DNA of 64,000 nucleotides, taken from contig CAVXOY010000020.1 of the NCBI GenBank assembly GCA_963763495.1, forward strand, positions 41,181 to 105,180, in the 5' to 3' direction. Under the pieces are notes generated by a model. The model saw only the letters and a program-made list of their open reading frames with translations. It was not told where the DNA came from and made no database searches. The position numbers were made by a program, and so were the translations under genes. Each line of letters starts with the position of its first letter. Within the stretch, counting starts at the first letter, position 1. The stretch comes from DAOUEO01 sp963763495. GTDB taxonomy: Bacteria; Chloroflexota; Dehalococcoidia; DSTF01; JALHUB01. Shown one piece after another: positions 55,605-64,000 of the stretch.

Positions 55605-57117
55605 CTAGTAGGGCATGCTCTGCTTGAACTCGCCGATCGCCTTCTTCAGGGCCTCTGCCGTCTCTGGAACGATCTCCCTCTTTTCTTCAATATCCTTCCC
55701 GATCTGCGGTGTGGCTGCTCTCCATGAAGCGGTGGAAGGCGACCTCGAAATCGCGTACCTTGTCGACAGGCACGTCATCCAGGAAGCCGTTGACCACCGC
55801 GTAGAGTATCTCCACCTGCTGGCGGAGAGGCATCGGCTGGTACTGAGGCTGCTTGAGGACCTCGGTAATCCGCTGGCCCCGCTCCAACTGGTTCCTCGTC
55901 GCCACGTCCAGCTCGGAGGTTCCGAACTGAGCGAATGCCTGCAACTCGCGGTACTGCGACAGGTCAAGGCGCATACCGCCTGCCACCTGGCGCATTGCCC
56001 GCCTCTGAGCCGCGCCACCGACACGCGATACGGATATGCCGGCGTTGATGGCGGGCCGGAAGCCACCGTTGAACAGGTCGGCCTCCAGGTATATCTGACC
56101 GTCGGTAATCGAAATGACGTTTGTCGGGATGTAGGCGGAGACGTCACCCGCCTGGGTCTCGATGATCGGCAGAGCGGTCAGAGAGCCACCGCCGAACTCG
56201 GTCGCTAGCTTTGCCGCCCGCTCCAGCAGCCGGCTGTGCAGGTAGAAGACGTCGCCGGGGTAGGCCTCGCGTCCCGGGGGACGCCGCAGGAGAAGCGACA
56301 CCTGGCGATAGGCCCAGGCGTGCTTCGACAGGTCATCGTAGACGATAAGAGCATCTTTGCCCTGCTCCATGAACTCCTCGCCCATGGCGCAGCCGGAGTA
56401 GGGCGCCAAGTACTGAAGGGGCGCCGGGTCGGAGGCGTTGGCGCAGACCACGATCGTGTGATCCATGGCGCCGGCCTGCTCGAGGACAGCCACCGTCTGC
56501 ACTACCTTGGACGCTTTTTGGCCGATGGCCACGTAGATGCAGATCAGGTCGCCGCCTTTTTGATTGATGATGGTGTCGATGGCGATGGCGCTCTTGCCGG
56601 TCGTCCGGTCGCCGATAATCAGCTCACGCTGCCCCCGGCCGATGGGTATCATGGCATCGATCGCCTTGATGCCGGTCTGGACAGGGGTGTCGACGGACTG
56701 GCGGACGACCACGCCCGGGGCAATCCGCTCCACGGGGCGCGTCTTCTCCGCCTTGATGGGGCCCTTGCCGTCGACGGGGTTGCCCAGGGGGTCGACGACG
56801 CGGCCGATCAGGGCATCGCCCACAGGCACCTCGACGATGCGGCCGGTGGAGCGCACCTCTTGGCCCTCTCCCAGGGTCGTGTAGTCGCCCATCACCATGA
56901 TGCCGACGGTGTCCTCTTCGAGGTTAAGGGCCAGACCCATAGCGCCGTTTTCGAACTCGACCAGCTCGCCGGCCAGACAGTTGGAGAGGCCGTGAACGCG
57001 GGCGATGCCGTCGCCTGCCTCGATCACGACTCCTACGTCGACGGCGGCCACCTCGGTGCCAAAACGCTCGATCTGCTGCTTGAGGATGGATGCTATCTCT
57101 TCGGGCCGTACTGCCAT
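55605..57117 (-). CDS. atpA: ATP synthase alpha subunit, frameshifted near its end
   Basis: The non-catalytic F1 subunit that carries a nucleotide site. The first frame (57117 to about 55720) covers nearly the whole protein: GDRTTGKSAIAIDTI (Walker A), VYDDLSKHAWAYRQ, and SVSRVGGAAQ. It then runs off into ADREGY. One extra base at about 55703-55722 separates it from QIGKDIEEKREIVPETAEALKKAIGEFKQ, the normal C-terminus. Corrected length is 503 residues. It follows atpH after about 51 bases. Confidence 0.97.
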
Positions 57118-57168
57118 GTGACTCTCTCCGCTGCTATATCCGCCGGGAACCGGTCCCGACTGCTATGT

Positions 57169-57708
57169 TTAGGTCGTTGCTCCTTCGAGTACCTTCTTTA
57201 AGGCGATGAGCCTGCTTCGCGTGCTGCCGTCGATCAGCGTGTCTCCCACTCGGGCGATAAGCCCTCCCATAATGGCCTCGTCGACCCGCGGCTCCACGCT
57301 GACTTGCTTCCCCGTGATCCGGCTCAGCTTCGCCGCCACCCCTTTGACCTGGTCGTCAGTGAGAGGTAGCGCCGTCGTGACCGTTGCCCGGGCAACGCCG
57401 CGGTGCTCATCCAAGAGCGTCTGAAACTCCTGCCCGATCTGGACGGCGAGCGCCGTGCGCCGCTTGGCGACCAGAAGGCGCGCCAGGTTCAGCGCCCGCG
57501 GACCTACGTCCGCCAGAGCGGCCGTGAGCACCTTTTCCTTCTCGGCGTCGGCTACCCGATCGCTCTCTAAGACGGCTGCCGCATCCGGCTGGGTCATCAG
57601 GGCCGCCAGCGACTCCAGGTCGGCCGTCCACCGCTCCAACTCCCCCTGTTCAAGGGCTACGGTGAAGGCGGCCTGAGCGTATCGCTTGGCTGCTGCCTCT
57701 GTTCTCAT
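57169..57708 (-). CDS. atpH: ATP synthase delta subunit
   Basis: Connects the peripheral stalk to F1. It is 179 residues. The N-terminal helical domain (AKRYAQAAFTVALEQGELERW) and the C-terminal conserved VTTALPLTDDQVKGVAAKLS and EPRVDEAIMGGLIARVGDTLIDGSTRSRL motifs are intact. It lies between atpF and atpA. Confidence 0.96.
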   Translation of the reverse strand: MRTEAAAKRYAQAAFTVALEQGELERWTADLESLAALMTQPDAAAVLESDRVADAEKEKVLTAALADVGPRALNLARLLVAKRRTALAVQIGQEFQTLLDEHRGVARATVTTALPLTDDQVKGVAAKLSRITGKQVSVEPRVDEAIMGGLIARVGDTLIDGSTRSRLIALKKVLEGATT

Positions 57709-57777
57709 GCTAGCTCAATCCTCAAGGCCGGCAATTGAGGCCGGCCCGCTACCGTGCTAAGGAGAGAGGGCTGGGCG

Positions 57778-58314
57778 CTACGACGAGCCGTCCTTCTTGA
57801 AGCTGGACTCGGCCAGCACTTCATCGATGAGACGCTCATGGGCCTTCTTGTCCAGGGACTGGCCGATAACCTTCTCCGCCGCGCTGATGGTCAGATCGGC
57901 GAACTGGCGGCGGATCTCGGCGATCGCCTCGTCTCGCTCCAACTGGATCTCGTTGCGGGCGCGCGCCAGAAGAGCCTCACCCTCCGTCCGTGCCTGCTGC
58001 TGGGCCTCGTCTTGGATCCGGGACGCGATCTGTTGGGCCTGGCCGATGAGGACCTGGCCCTCTTGGCGCGCCTCCTCCAAGCGCTTCTGGACCGTCACGT
58101 CGGCTTGCGCAGCCTGCTCTTTCATCTTCTCCGCTGCCTCCAAGCCCTCCCGTACGCGCCGGGAGCGCTCGTCGAGCATCCCCATGAATGGCTTGAAGGC
58201 CACGAATCGGAGAAGAACCAGGAGTATCGTGAAGCCGATCAACTGGGCCAGCAGTCCCGGCAGGTTGATTCCTAGTGCATCGATTCCTAGGATAGGTGTT
58301 CCGAAGGCATCCAA
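57778..58314 (-). CDS. atpF: ATP synthase b subunit
   Basis: The peripheral stalk. It is 178 residues: one N-terminal membrane helix (LLAQLIGFTILLVLLRFVAF) and a long charged helix (EMKEQAAQADVTVQKRLEEA, IQLERDEAIAEIRRQFADLTISAAEKVIGQSLD). Only one b-type gene is present. Confidence 0.96.
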   Translation of the reverse strand: MDAFGTPILGIDALGINLPGLLAQLIGFTILLVLLRFVAFKPFMGMLDERSRRVREGLEAAEKMKEQAAQADVTVQKRLEEARQEGQVLIGQAQQIASRIQDEAQQQARTEGEALLARARNEIQLERDEAIAEIRRQFADLTISAAEKVIGQSLDKKAHERLIDEVLAESSFKKDGSS

Positions 58315-58357
58315 CGGTCTTTCCTCTCCTGACTACCTGTGAGGAGTCAGTCTCTTC

Positions 58358-58621
58358 CTAGAACACGAAGCCGATCATGACCGCCACGACGAGGGCGTAG
58401 ATCGCGATGGCCTCGGCGAAGGCGATGCCCAGGATCATGCTGGTCGTGATGACCGGTTGGGCCTCCGGGTTGCGCCCCAGGGCTTCCATCGCCTTGCCCG
58501 TCAGGATGCCGATGGCGATAGCCGGGCCCTGCGCGCCTAGAGCGATGGCGAGACCGGCGGCAATGTACTTCAGGCCGATGTCACCCATCTCAAGCAGTGG
58601 AAACAGATTGATCAGGTCCAT
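58358..58621 (-). CDS. atpE: ATP synthase c subunit
   Basis: The rotor ring proteolipid. It is 87 residues: helix one (YIAAGLAIALGAQGPAIAIG), polar loop (GRNPEAQP) and helix two with the carboxylate Glu (ILGIAFAEAIAIYALVVAV). The Na+ signature (Gln in helix one and ES/T after the Glu) is absent, so proton coupling is likely. A short acidic N-terminal extension (DLINLFPLLEMGD) precedes helix one. Confidence 0.96.
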   Translation of the reverse strand: MDLINLFPLLEMGDIGLKYIAAGLAIALGAQGPAIAIGILTGKAMEALGRNPEAQPVITTSMILGIAFAEAIAIYALVVAVMIGFVF

Positions 58622-58682
58622 CTTTCCTCCCTAAGTTCTTTACTTATACCTCACGGTCAGGCAAGAGGCCGGCGGTCGCCGT

Positions 58683-59750
58683 CTAGACCGGCGCCGGTGG
58701 CTCGCTTCCATGGCCCTCGCCTCCCTCCTCATGAGAGGTCACGGCGATGACACCAAAGACAAGGGTTAGCATTGCGAATATGAAGGCCTGGATCACGCCG
58801 ACGAATAGCTCCATGCCGTACACCAGGTCGAGCGCTATCACCGGCAGCAAGTACAGTATGACCAGGAAGAGCATCTCTCCGGCAAAGATGTTCCCGAAAA
58901 GTCGGAAGGTGAAACTGAGCAGTCGCGCCGCTTCCGCTACAAACTCCAGTATGCCCACGAAGAAGCCGACGGGGCCGTTTCGCAGATTGAGGAACTTGCT
59001 GCCGTAGCGGAAGAAGCCCAGGGCACTGATCCCCCAGAACTCGACGAATATCGCCGACATTATCGCCAGGGCCAGCGTCGCGTTGAGATCGGTGTTGACG
59101 CTCCGGAAGAAGGGGATGAGCAGGCCGGCCTTCTCGTCTTTGCCCAGGTCCTTCGTCGCCTCCTCGAGAGCTGCTTCCTTCTCCGCCAGGGGGGCGTCAT
59201 CTGCCACCTCTAGCTCGATGCTGGCAGGCTCGTGCGGCGGCCAGGTCGGCACGCCCGGCATGATCACATTCAGACCGCCGACTTGGTCAAAGACGAAGCC
59301 CTCAGTCAAGAACTCGCCGTGTCCCTCAGCCTCGGCCTTCATTTCCTCTACCTTGCCCACGGTGCCGACCGCCGGGAAGAGGCCCAGCCAGTTGGAGGCG
59401 ACTACGTAGAGGAATATGGTCGCAATTACGGGGAAGAAACGCCGTCCGTGCTTCTCGCCCGCCGTGCTCACCACCAGGTTGTACAGGGCCTCCAGCGCCA
59501 TCTCGAAGAAGTTCTGCAGGCCGCGGGGAACCAGCGACATGTTGCGGGTGGCGAAGTAGGCTAGGCTCGCGAGGAGGATGATCACGATCCAGGAGGTGAT
59601 CATCGTGTTGGTCAGGGGGAACCCGGCGATGTGGGTTACGGTTTCCGCTTTGAGTTCGACAATCGGTCGCGGCGACCTAAGAGAAAGGAAACCAACCAAT
59701 AGCAGGGCAATAGTCGCGACGGTGATCAGTATTACCGAGGGCTTACGCAC
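58683..59750 (-). CDS. atpB: ATP synthase a subunit
   Basis: The membrane stator with the proton half-channels. It is 355 residues, longer than the common 230-270. A signal-like first helix is present, and a charged loop of about 80 residues (VEEMKAEAEGHGEF to EEATKDLGKDEKAG, about 130-215) is inserted between membrane helices. The essential Arg is in SFTFRLFGNIFAGE. The start is GTG at 59750, sharing one base with the atpI stop. Confidence 0.95.
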   Translation of the reverse strand: MRKPSVILITVATIALLLVGFLSLRSPRPIVELKAETVTHIAGFPLTNTMITSWIVIILLASLAYFATRNMSLVPRGLQNFFEMALEALYNLVVSTAGEKHGRRFFPVIATIFLYVVASNWLGLFPAVGTVGKVEEMKAEAEGHGEFLTEGFVFDQVGGLNVIMPGVPTWPPHEPASIELEVADDAPLAEKEAALEEATKDLGKDEKAGLLIPFFRSVNTDLNATLALAIMSAIFVEFWGISALGFFRYGSKFLNLRNGPVGFFVGILEFVAEAARLLSFTFRLFGNIFAGEMLFLVILYLLPVIALDLVYGMELFVGVIQAFIFAMLTLVFGVIAVTSHEEGGEGHGSEPPAPV

Positions 59751-59977
59751 TACTTAGATCTTCTCCTCTGTCCTACTGCGATGATCACGTCCATCAACAT
59801 CCGGTAGCCGCCGTAGAAGGCAAGCCCAAGACCGAGGAACAATCCTACCATCGTCAGGACCGGGCTCAGATCGAACCTGCGATCCAGCCAGACTCCGCCT
59901 CCCACACCAAGGGCGATGCAGAGCGCCACATACCAGCCTATGCCGACAAGCCTGAAGGCTGGGGGGAGACCACCCAT
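59750..59977 (-). CDS. atpI: AtpI/AtpZ-like assembly protein
   Basis: A 75-residue two-helix protein (GIGWYVALCIALGVGGGVWLD; PVLTMVGLFLGLGLAFYGGYRM) at the head of the atp operon. Such proteins help c-ring assembly or ion uptake. The glycine-rich first helix and the LDRRF turn fit the family. Confidence 0.88.
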   Translation of the reverse strand: MGGLPPAFRLVGIGWYVALCIALGVGGGVWLDRRFDLSPVLTMVGLFLGLGLAFYGGYRMLMDVIIAVGQRRRSK

Positions 59978-60016
59978 ACTACCTACCTCGGTACCTGGGC
60001 CATCCCTGGCCCGTGA

Positions 60017-60046
60017 AATATAGCACTACCCCTTTTTTTAAAACAA
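60017..60046 (-). promoter_or_regulatory. Promoter of the atp operon
   Basis: TTGTTT (60041-60046), 18-base spacer, TATATT (60017-60022) on the complement, with TG in the extended position. An A/T-rich tract lies within the spacer. Confidence 0.7.
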
Positions 60047-60152
60047 GCGAATTCTGCGTAAGTATTTCCGGCCTTCTGGGAACATGGTTTTCTGGGATCG
60101 TGGGCGTTCTTCAGATTCGGTCGGGTGACGGGAGACGAAAACTCCGCCTGTG

Positions 60153-60752
60153 CTACTGGATGGAGGTGGGGAGACGGCCCTCGCGCTGCCGATCGGCTTC
60201 GATGACCGCGATGATCTGGGAAACAGCCTCGTCTAGCTCGCCCTCTCGGTTTATCACCACGTGGTCGAATTCCTTTTGACAGGCCATCTCTCGGCGCGCC
60301 GTGTCGAGACGCAGACGCAGCGCGCTTTCCGCCTCCGTGTTGCGGCGGCGCAAGCGTTCCTCTAGCTCCTCCAGAGAAGCCGGCGCCAAGAAGATGAAGA
60401 GAGCGTTGGGCGCCAGGCGCTTGATGGTGGCCGCTCCCTGCACGTCTACCCGCATGATGACATCCTGCCCTCGCGCCAGCGCCTCTCGCACCTCCGCCTT
60501 CGGCACGCCGTAGCGGTAGCTGTAGACCTCGGCGTTTTCCAGGAAGCCGTCCTCTCGAAGCAGGCGGTCGTATTCCTCATCGCTTAGGAAATGATAATCG
60601 TCGCCGTCGCGCTCGCTGCCCCGCGGCGATCTCGTCGTGGCGGTGATCGCGAAGTGGGCGTTGGGATGGACGTCGCGCAAGCGGGCGAGGACTGCGTCCT
60701 TGCCTACACCGGATGGCCCGGAAACCACAATCAGAAGAGGTCTTTGGGGCAA
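60153..60752 (-). CDS. gmk: Guanylate kinase
   Basis: Phosphorylates GMP to GDP. It is 199 residues. The P-loop is SGPSGVGKDAVLARL, with Asp after the Lys where Thr or Ser is the rule; the rest fits (TTRSPRGSERDGDDYHFLS; VYSYRYGVPKAEV; RVDVQGAATIK). The enzyme is complete. It ends the tyrA-aroA-gmk unit, 18 bases after aroA. Confidence 0.95.
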   Translation of the reverse strand: MPQRPLLIVVSGPSGVGKDAVLARLRDVHPNAHFAITATTRSPRGSERDGDDYHFLSDEEYDRLLREDGFLENAEVYSYRYGVPKAEVREALARGQDVIMRVDVQGAATIKRLAPNALFIFLAPASLEELEERLRRRNTEAESALRLRLDTARREMACQKEFDHVVINREGELDEAVSQIIAVIEADRQREGRLPTSIQ

Positions 60753-60770
60753 AATCTTGCCTTCCCCTGT

Positions 60771-62084
60771 CTATCCCGACCGCAACTCGGTCAGGTGCTC
60801 CCAGAAACTAGGGTAGGATATGCTCACCGCTTCCGCACCCGATAGCGCTGTCTCACCCTCCGCCACCATGCCCGCAACAGCCAGCGCCATCGCCAGGCGG
60901 TGGTCACCCCGACTGTCGCAGGCTGCGCCCTTGAGCGCCGGCACGCCCTCGACGATGAGCGCATCCGGTTGCTCTTCGATGCGCGCGCCGAGCTTGCGTA
61001 GCTCCTGGGCGGTGGCAACGATCCGGTCCGACTCCTTGACTCGCAGCTCGGCGATGTCACGGATCACCGTCCGGCCGCGGGCGAGGGCAGCGGCCACCGC
61101 CAGCACCGGCACCTCGTCGATGAGGCTGACTACGATCTCTCCCTCAACAGTCGTCCCCGTGAGCTGGCTGGAGCGCACGACGATATCGGCGACGGGCTCT
61201 CCGCCCGCCTGTCGCTCCTCCTGCACTTCCAGGTCGGCGCCCATCTGGCGAAGCGCCGCGACGATCCCTGTCCGGGTGGGATTCATGCCAACCCCAGACA
61301 GATGGATCTCAGCGTCGGGATGGAGGGCGCCCGCCACCAGCCAGAAGGCGGCGGCACTCGTATCGCCGGGAACGCGCAGATTGAGCGGCGTCAAGCCCTG
61401 TTTCAGGGGCGACAGCCGGAGAGCGTTTCCCTCTTCCTTCAGGTCGGCTCCCATCGCCCGCAGCATTCGTTCCGTATGGTCACGCGACCGGATCGGTTCC
61501 TCAAGCGTCGTTTCTCCCTCTGCCTGAAGGCCGGCGAGCAAGACCGCCGACTTCACCTGGGCGCTGGCGACGGGCGACCGGTAGTGAATGCCTCGCAGCG
61601 GTCCGCCCTTTATAGTCAGGGGAGCCAGGCTATCGCCGTTACGGCCCCAGACCTGGGCGCCCATCTTTCTAAGGGGTTCAATCACCCGGCGCATGGGCCG
61701 CGAACGTAGCGATTCGTCACCCGTGATAGTAGAAAGGAAAGGGCGGCCCGCCAGAAGACCGGTCAGGAGCCGCATCGTTGTCCCTGAGTTGCGGGCGTCG
61801 AGCACGTTGCTGCTCTCGCGCAGCCCGTCGAGTCCCTGGCCGGTGATCGACAGCTTGGCCTTCCCGGTTCCGCTGTCTTCCAAAGACCAGGAGACGCCGA
61901 GGGCGCGGAGGCAATCGAGGGTGGCCAGGCAATCGTCCGCGGGCGAGAAGTTCTCGACGACGGCTGGGCTGGCGGCGATGGCGTTGAGGATGGCGGCTCG
62001 ATGGGAGATCGACTTGTCGCCCGGCACGTCAACCGTGCCGCGCAGTCTAGGAGAGGCTCTGATCTTTCGCGGCGATTGCCTCAT
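60771..62084 (-). CDS. aroA: 3-phosphoshikimate 1-carboxyvinyltransferase (EPSP synthase)
   Basis: Sixth step of the shikimate pathway. It is 437 residues. Substrate-binding PGDKSISHRAAILNAIA, LDARNSGTTMRLLTGLL, VASAQVKSAVLLAGLQAEG, and the C-terminal DEVPVLAVAAALA and RVKESDRI segments are present. Its ATG overlaps the tyrA stop by 4 bases (ATGA), so aromatic amino-acid genes are coupled. Confidence 0.96.
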   Translation of the reverse strand: MRQSPRKIRASPRLRGTVDVPGDKSISHRAAILNAIAASPAVVENFSPADDCLATLDCLRALGVSWSLEDSGTGKAKLSITGQGLDGLRESSNVLDARNSGTTMRLLTGLLAGRPFLSTITGDESLRSRPMRRVIEPLRKMGAQVWGRNGDSLAPLTIKGGPLRGIHYRSPVASAQVKSAVLLAGLQAEGETTLEEPIRSRDHTERMLRAMGADLKEEGNALRLSPLKQGLTPLNLRVPGDTSAAAFWLVAGALHPDAEIHLSGVGMNPTRTGIVAALRQMGADLEVQEERQAGGEPVADIVVRSSQLTGTTVEGEIVVSLIDEVPVLAVAAALARGRTVIRDIAELRVKESDRIVATAQELRKLGARIEEQPDALIVEGVPALKGAACDSRGDHRLAMALAVAGMVAEGETALSGAEAVSISYPSFWEHLTELRSG

Positions 62085-63107
62085 CGTTTGCGATCGTGGC
62101 GTCCGTCTCGCTTGCCGATGTCCCGGCTGTCCTGCTCCATCGACTGTATGATCTCCTTGGTGCGGCGGGTAGCCCAGTTTCCCACCAGCAGGTCGGTTAT
62201 GCCTATGCTCATGTCGGCCGCCGCCTTCCCTTCCTCCCGGCGCTTCGGCCCGGTGGTGATGAAGGTGTCGCGCTCGAGCTGAATGCGGGCGAAGGCCCTG
62301 AACAGTTCCTCGTCGTCGCTGCCCTGGATCAGTTCACGGTACTTGATGATCTCCTGCACCATTCGGTTCAGCCAGTGCACCAGGTTCTCCTGGTTAGTGC
62401 GGCAGATGTCGTAGCTCATGTCCGGGCTTCCCGAGGCGAGGCGGGTGGCGTCGCGGAAGCCGCTCGACGCCAGTTCGCGACAGCTCCGGCCAGGCCACGC
62501 TGTCGCGGGCGAGCGAAAACAGGGCTGTCGACATAATGAGAGGCAGGTGACTCACCGCCGCCACATAGCTGTCGTGCTCCGCGGCCTCCATGTAAACGGG
62601 CACGGCCTTCACCAGCTCGGCCAGACCGACGATGGTGTTCACGGCCGTATCTTTGGCGCCGACGGAGGGCACTATGCAATAGGTCTTCCCTTCGAACAGC
62701 CCTGCCTCGGCGGCGTCGATGCCCATCTGCTCCTTCCCCGCCATGGGGTGGCCGCCGACGAAGCTCACGCCTTCGGGAAGGATCTCCTCTGCCCACTTCA
62801 ACACGTCGACCTTCGTGCTGCCGACATCGGTGACGATGCAGTTCTGTGAGAGGGCCGGCGCGATCTCTTCCATCATCTGCCGGATCGTCAGTATGGGGGT
62901 AGCGATGATCACCACCGAGGCGTCGCGCACCGCCGTCGCCGGGTCGGACGCTATCGTGTCAACCGCTCCCGCCCGCCGCGCCTTGTCGCGCGTCTCCTTG
63001 GTGCGGGAGTAGCCCGCTAGCTCCACGTCCCGCAGCTTTGACTGCTTGAGGGCGAGGCCCAGGGAGCCGCCGATGAGGCCGAGCCCTAGTATTGCTATTC
63101 TTGCCAA
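62081..63107 (-). CDS. tyrA: Prephenate dehydrogenase, frameshifted
   Basis: Converts prephenate to 4-hydroxyphenylpyruvate in tyrosine synthesis. It starts at TTG 63107 with GGGAGGG upstream (MARIAILGLGLIGGSLGLAL, NAD-binding). The catalytic core has VGGHPMAGKEQMG and AAVSHLPLIMSTAL. One extra base at about 62455-62490 breaks the frame; the second gives ELASSGFRDATRLASGSPDM and YDICRTNQENLVHWL. Corrected length is 341 residues. No ACT domain is seen. Confidence 0.94.
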
Positions 63108-63176
63108 GCGTTCCCTCCCTTCAGCCGCTGGCTCCGGCTGTCCCTATTATGGTACCGAAGGGTTGAGTTGCGCTAC

Positions 63177-63687
63177 CTAGCAGGAGTCGTCAGCGGCCTG
63201 CAAAATCGCCACCCGGGGATCATCGTCGCTGCCCTCGCCGCTGTGCAGGCGTACCATGGTGACTACCGCCTGGGAAGCGCCCGTCGCTTTCGACCAAAGC
63301 GGCGCCCCGCTGCGGCGAGTGCTCCGAAAACGACGCGAGAGACCGTCGCCAGCCGCTGCCACTGTCTGAGGCGAGCCGGCGCAGCAGCCGCGGCGAAACG
63401 GCGTGGATGAGCACGTAGGCGACACGGTGCCATAGCCTGACCGGCCCTTTGCCCACGTCGTGCAGGAGGGCGGCGGCCAGGAGTTCGTGGTCGTCGTAGC
63501 CGTCGCGGCGAAGGGCATGGAAGACATCCAGGCAATGCCGCTGATCGCGTGCCGTCATGGCGTAGAACAGGCGCTGTTGCTCAGCGTTCAGCCGCTGCGT
63601 TACCTCCGTCCGCTCCTCTTCGCTTAGGGACGGGCCGGCGGAGCGGAAGAACTGCCGCGACCGGTACAGGGCTCTAGCCAAAAACAT
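63177..63687 (-). CDS. HD-domain protein, frameshifted
   Basis: A small HD-type phosphohydrolase-like protein. The first frame holds the metal-binding motif RHCLDVFHAL and AALLHDVGKG. The frame is lost at about 63272-63285 as one extra base, and the second gives GASQAVVTMVRLHSGEGSDDDPRVAILQAADDSC. Corrected length is 169 residues. The substrate is unknown. It starts 6 bases after the site-2 protease-like gene, in one operon. Confidence 0.8.
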
Positions 63688-63693
63688 TCCCGC

Positions 63694-64000
63694 TTACCCC
63701 TGTGAAGACACCGGTGAGGTGGTCGATCGCTGGGGATATATGATCGAGAAGATACCCACCTCACCGCCCGTCATCATCGGCAAGAGGAACAGGAGCATGA
63801 GAATGGCGATGCCATACTGCTCCAGTCCCGCCACTGCCTCCGAAAGGTCTCGCGGAAGGATGCCGATGGCAATGCGGAAGCCGTCCAGGGGTGCGATCGG
63901 TATGAGGTTGAACATCGCCAGCACGCAATTGAAGATGACCGTGGAGCCGAGGAAGAGCCCGACGTAGTCGGAGCCGTCCAGAAGGACAGTCTCGATGGCA
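63694..64000 (-). CDS. Site-2 protease family (M50) protein, truncated by the window edge
   Basis: Only the C-terminal part is in the window. The frame is open to the right edge, so the start lies beyond. NLIPIAPLDG (the metal-binding Asp motif, usually NPxPxPPLDG) and hydrophobic helices (GLFLGSTVIFNCVLAMFN; YGIAILMLLFLLPMM) mark it as an M50 zinc metalloprotease, as in Rip-like single-domain proteins. The HExxH is not in view. Confidence 0.85.
   Translation of the reverse strand, partial: AIETVLLDGSDYVGLFLGSTVIFNCVLAMFNLIPIAPLDGFRIAIGILPRDLSEAVAGLEQYGIAILMLLFLLPMMTGGEVGIFSIIYPQRSTTSPVSSQG

Noticed and set aside
58358..58621. Sodium-dependent ATP synthase
   Set aside because: The c subunit lacks the Gln and the Ser/Thr after the Glu that bind Na+.

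Overview
The window is an ordinary chromosomal segment of a GC-rich bacterium, densely packed with housekeeping genes. I see no IS element, phage, CRISPR array, rRNA gene or plasmid gene. Gene content and protein style suggest a peptidoglycan-building member of the Chloroflexota, perhaps near the Dehalococcoidia: a beta-prime subunit with a long coiled-coil insert, an F-ATPase a-subunit with a large charged loop, lipoproteins with Thr/Glu-rich linkers, Bacillus-like gene order, and MurA plus MreB. This placement is an inference; no marker was compared computationally.

Layout from left to right. 1-2.1 kb: larB-larC, two of the enzymes that make the nickel-pincer cofactor. 2.2-4.7 kb: a lipoprotein, and an operon for a LysM/zinc-finger membrane protein, a small membrane protein and RadC. 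4.7-10.2 kb, all minus strand: tRNA-Thr, tRNA-Tyr, tRNA-Thr, tuf, rpmG, secE, nusG, rplK, rplA, then an L10-leader attenuator and rplJ-rplL. 10.2-15.5 kb: yacL, ispD, ispF, cysE and cysS, preceded by a DedA/VTT membrane protein. 15.6-18.6 kb: a radical-SAM protein, an apparently self-regulated TetR repressor and a tiny unknown protein. 18.7-27 kb: rpoB-rpoC with two tandem promoters. 27-32.3 kb: cobO, a rhomboid protease, an HtrA lipoprotein, thrB and lysC. 32.3-38.7 kb: a NifU-type Fe-S protein, dnaE, a short-chain dehydrogenase, two tandem DUF2007-like proteins and an alkyltransferase. 38.7-43.3 kb: a MoxR / DUF58 / transglutaminase-like operon. 43.3-49.4 kb: a mix including a methyltransferase, a zincin-like protease, a MATE exporter and a two-subunit CoA-transferase. 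49.5-60 kb: rex, then mreB, murA and the complete atp operon. 60-64 kb: gmk, aroA, tyrA, an HD protein and a truncated site-2 protease.

Two blocks follow Bacillus gene order: yacL-ispD-ispF-cysE-cysS-(...)-rpmG-secE-nusG-rplK-rplA-rplJ-rplL, and atp operon-murA-mreB/mbl. rpoBC has left its usual place behind rplL and lies upstream of yacL.

The most striking property is a set of reading-frame breaks. Thirteen genes, several of them essential (rpoC, atpA, atpG, mreB, thrB, tyrA), are interrupted by sixteen small indels. Thirteen of these read as one extra base on the coding strand, two as one missing base, and one is a 17-bp tandem duplication in rex. Full-length family proteins reappear when each is corrected, so uncorrected sequencing errors are the simplest explanation; the larC break is the one that could be real programmed frameshifting. 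Biologically attractive observations include a transglutaminase-like protein that has lost all three catalytic residues, a MurA with Asp in place of the fosfomycin-target Cys, an internal start giving a separate LysC beta subunit, a Rex-type operator on the rex promoter, and a TetR operator on the tetR promoter. I found no convincing new multi-gene system.
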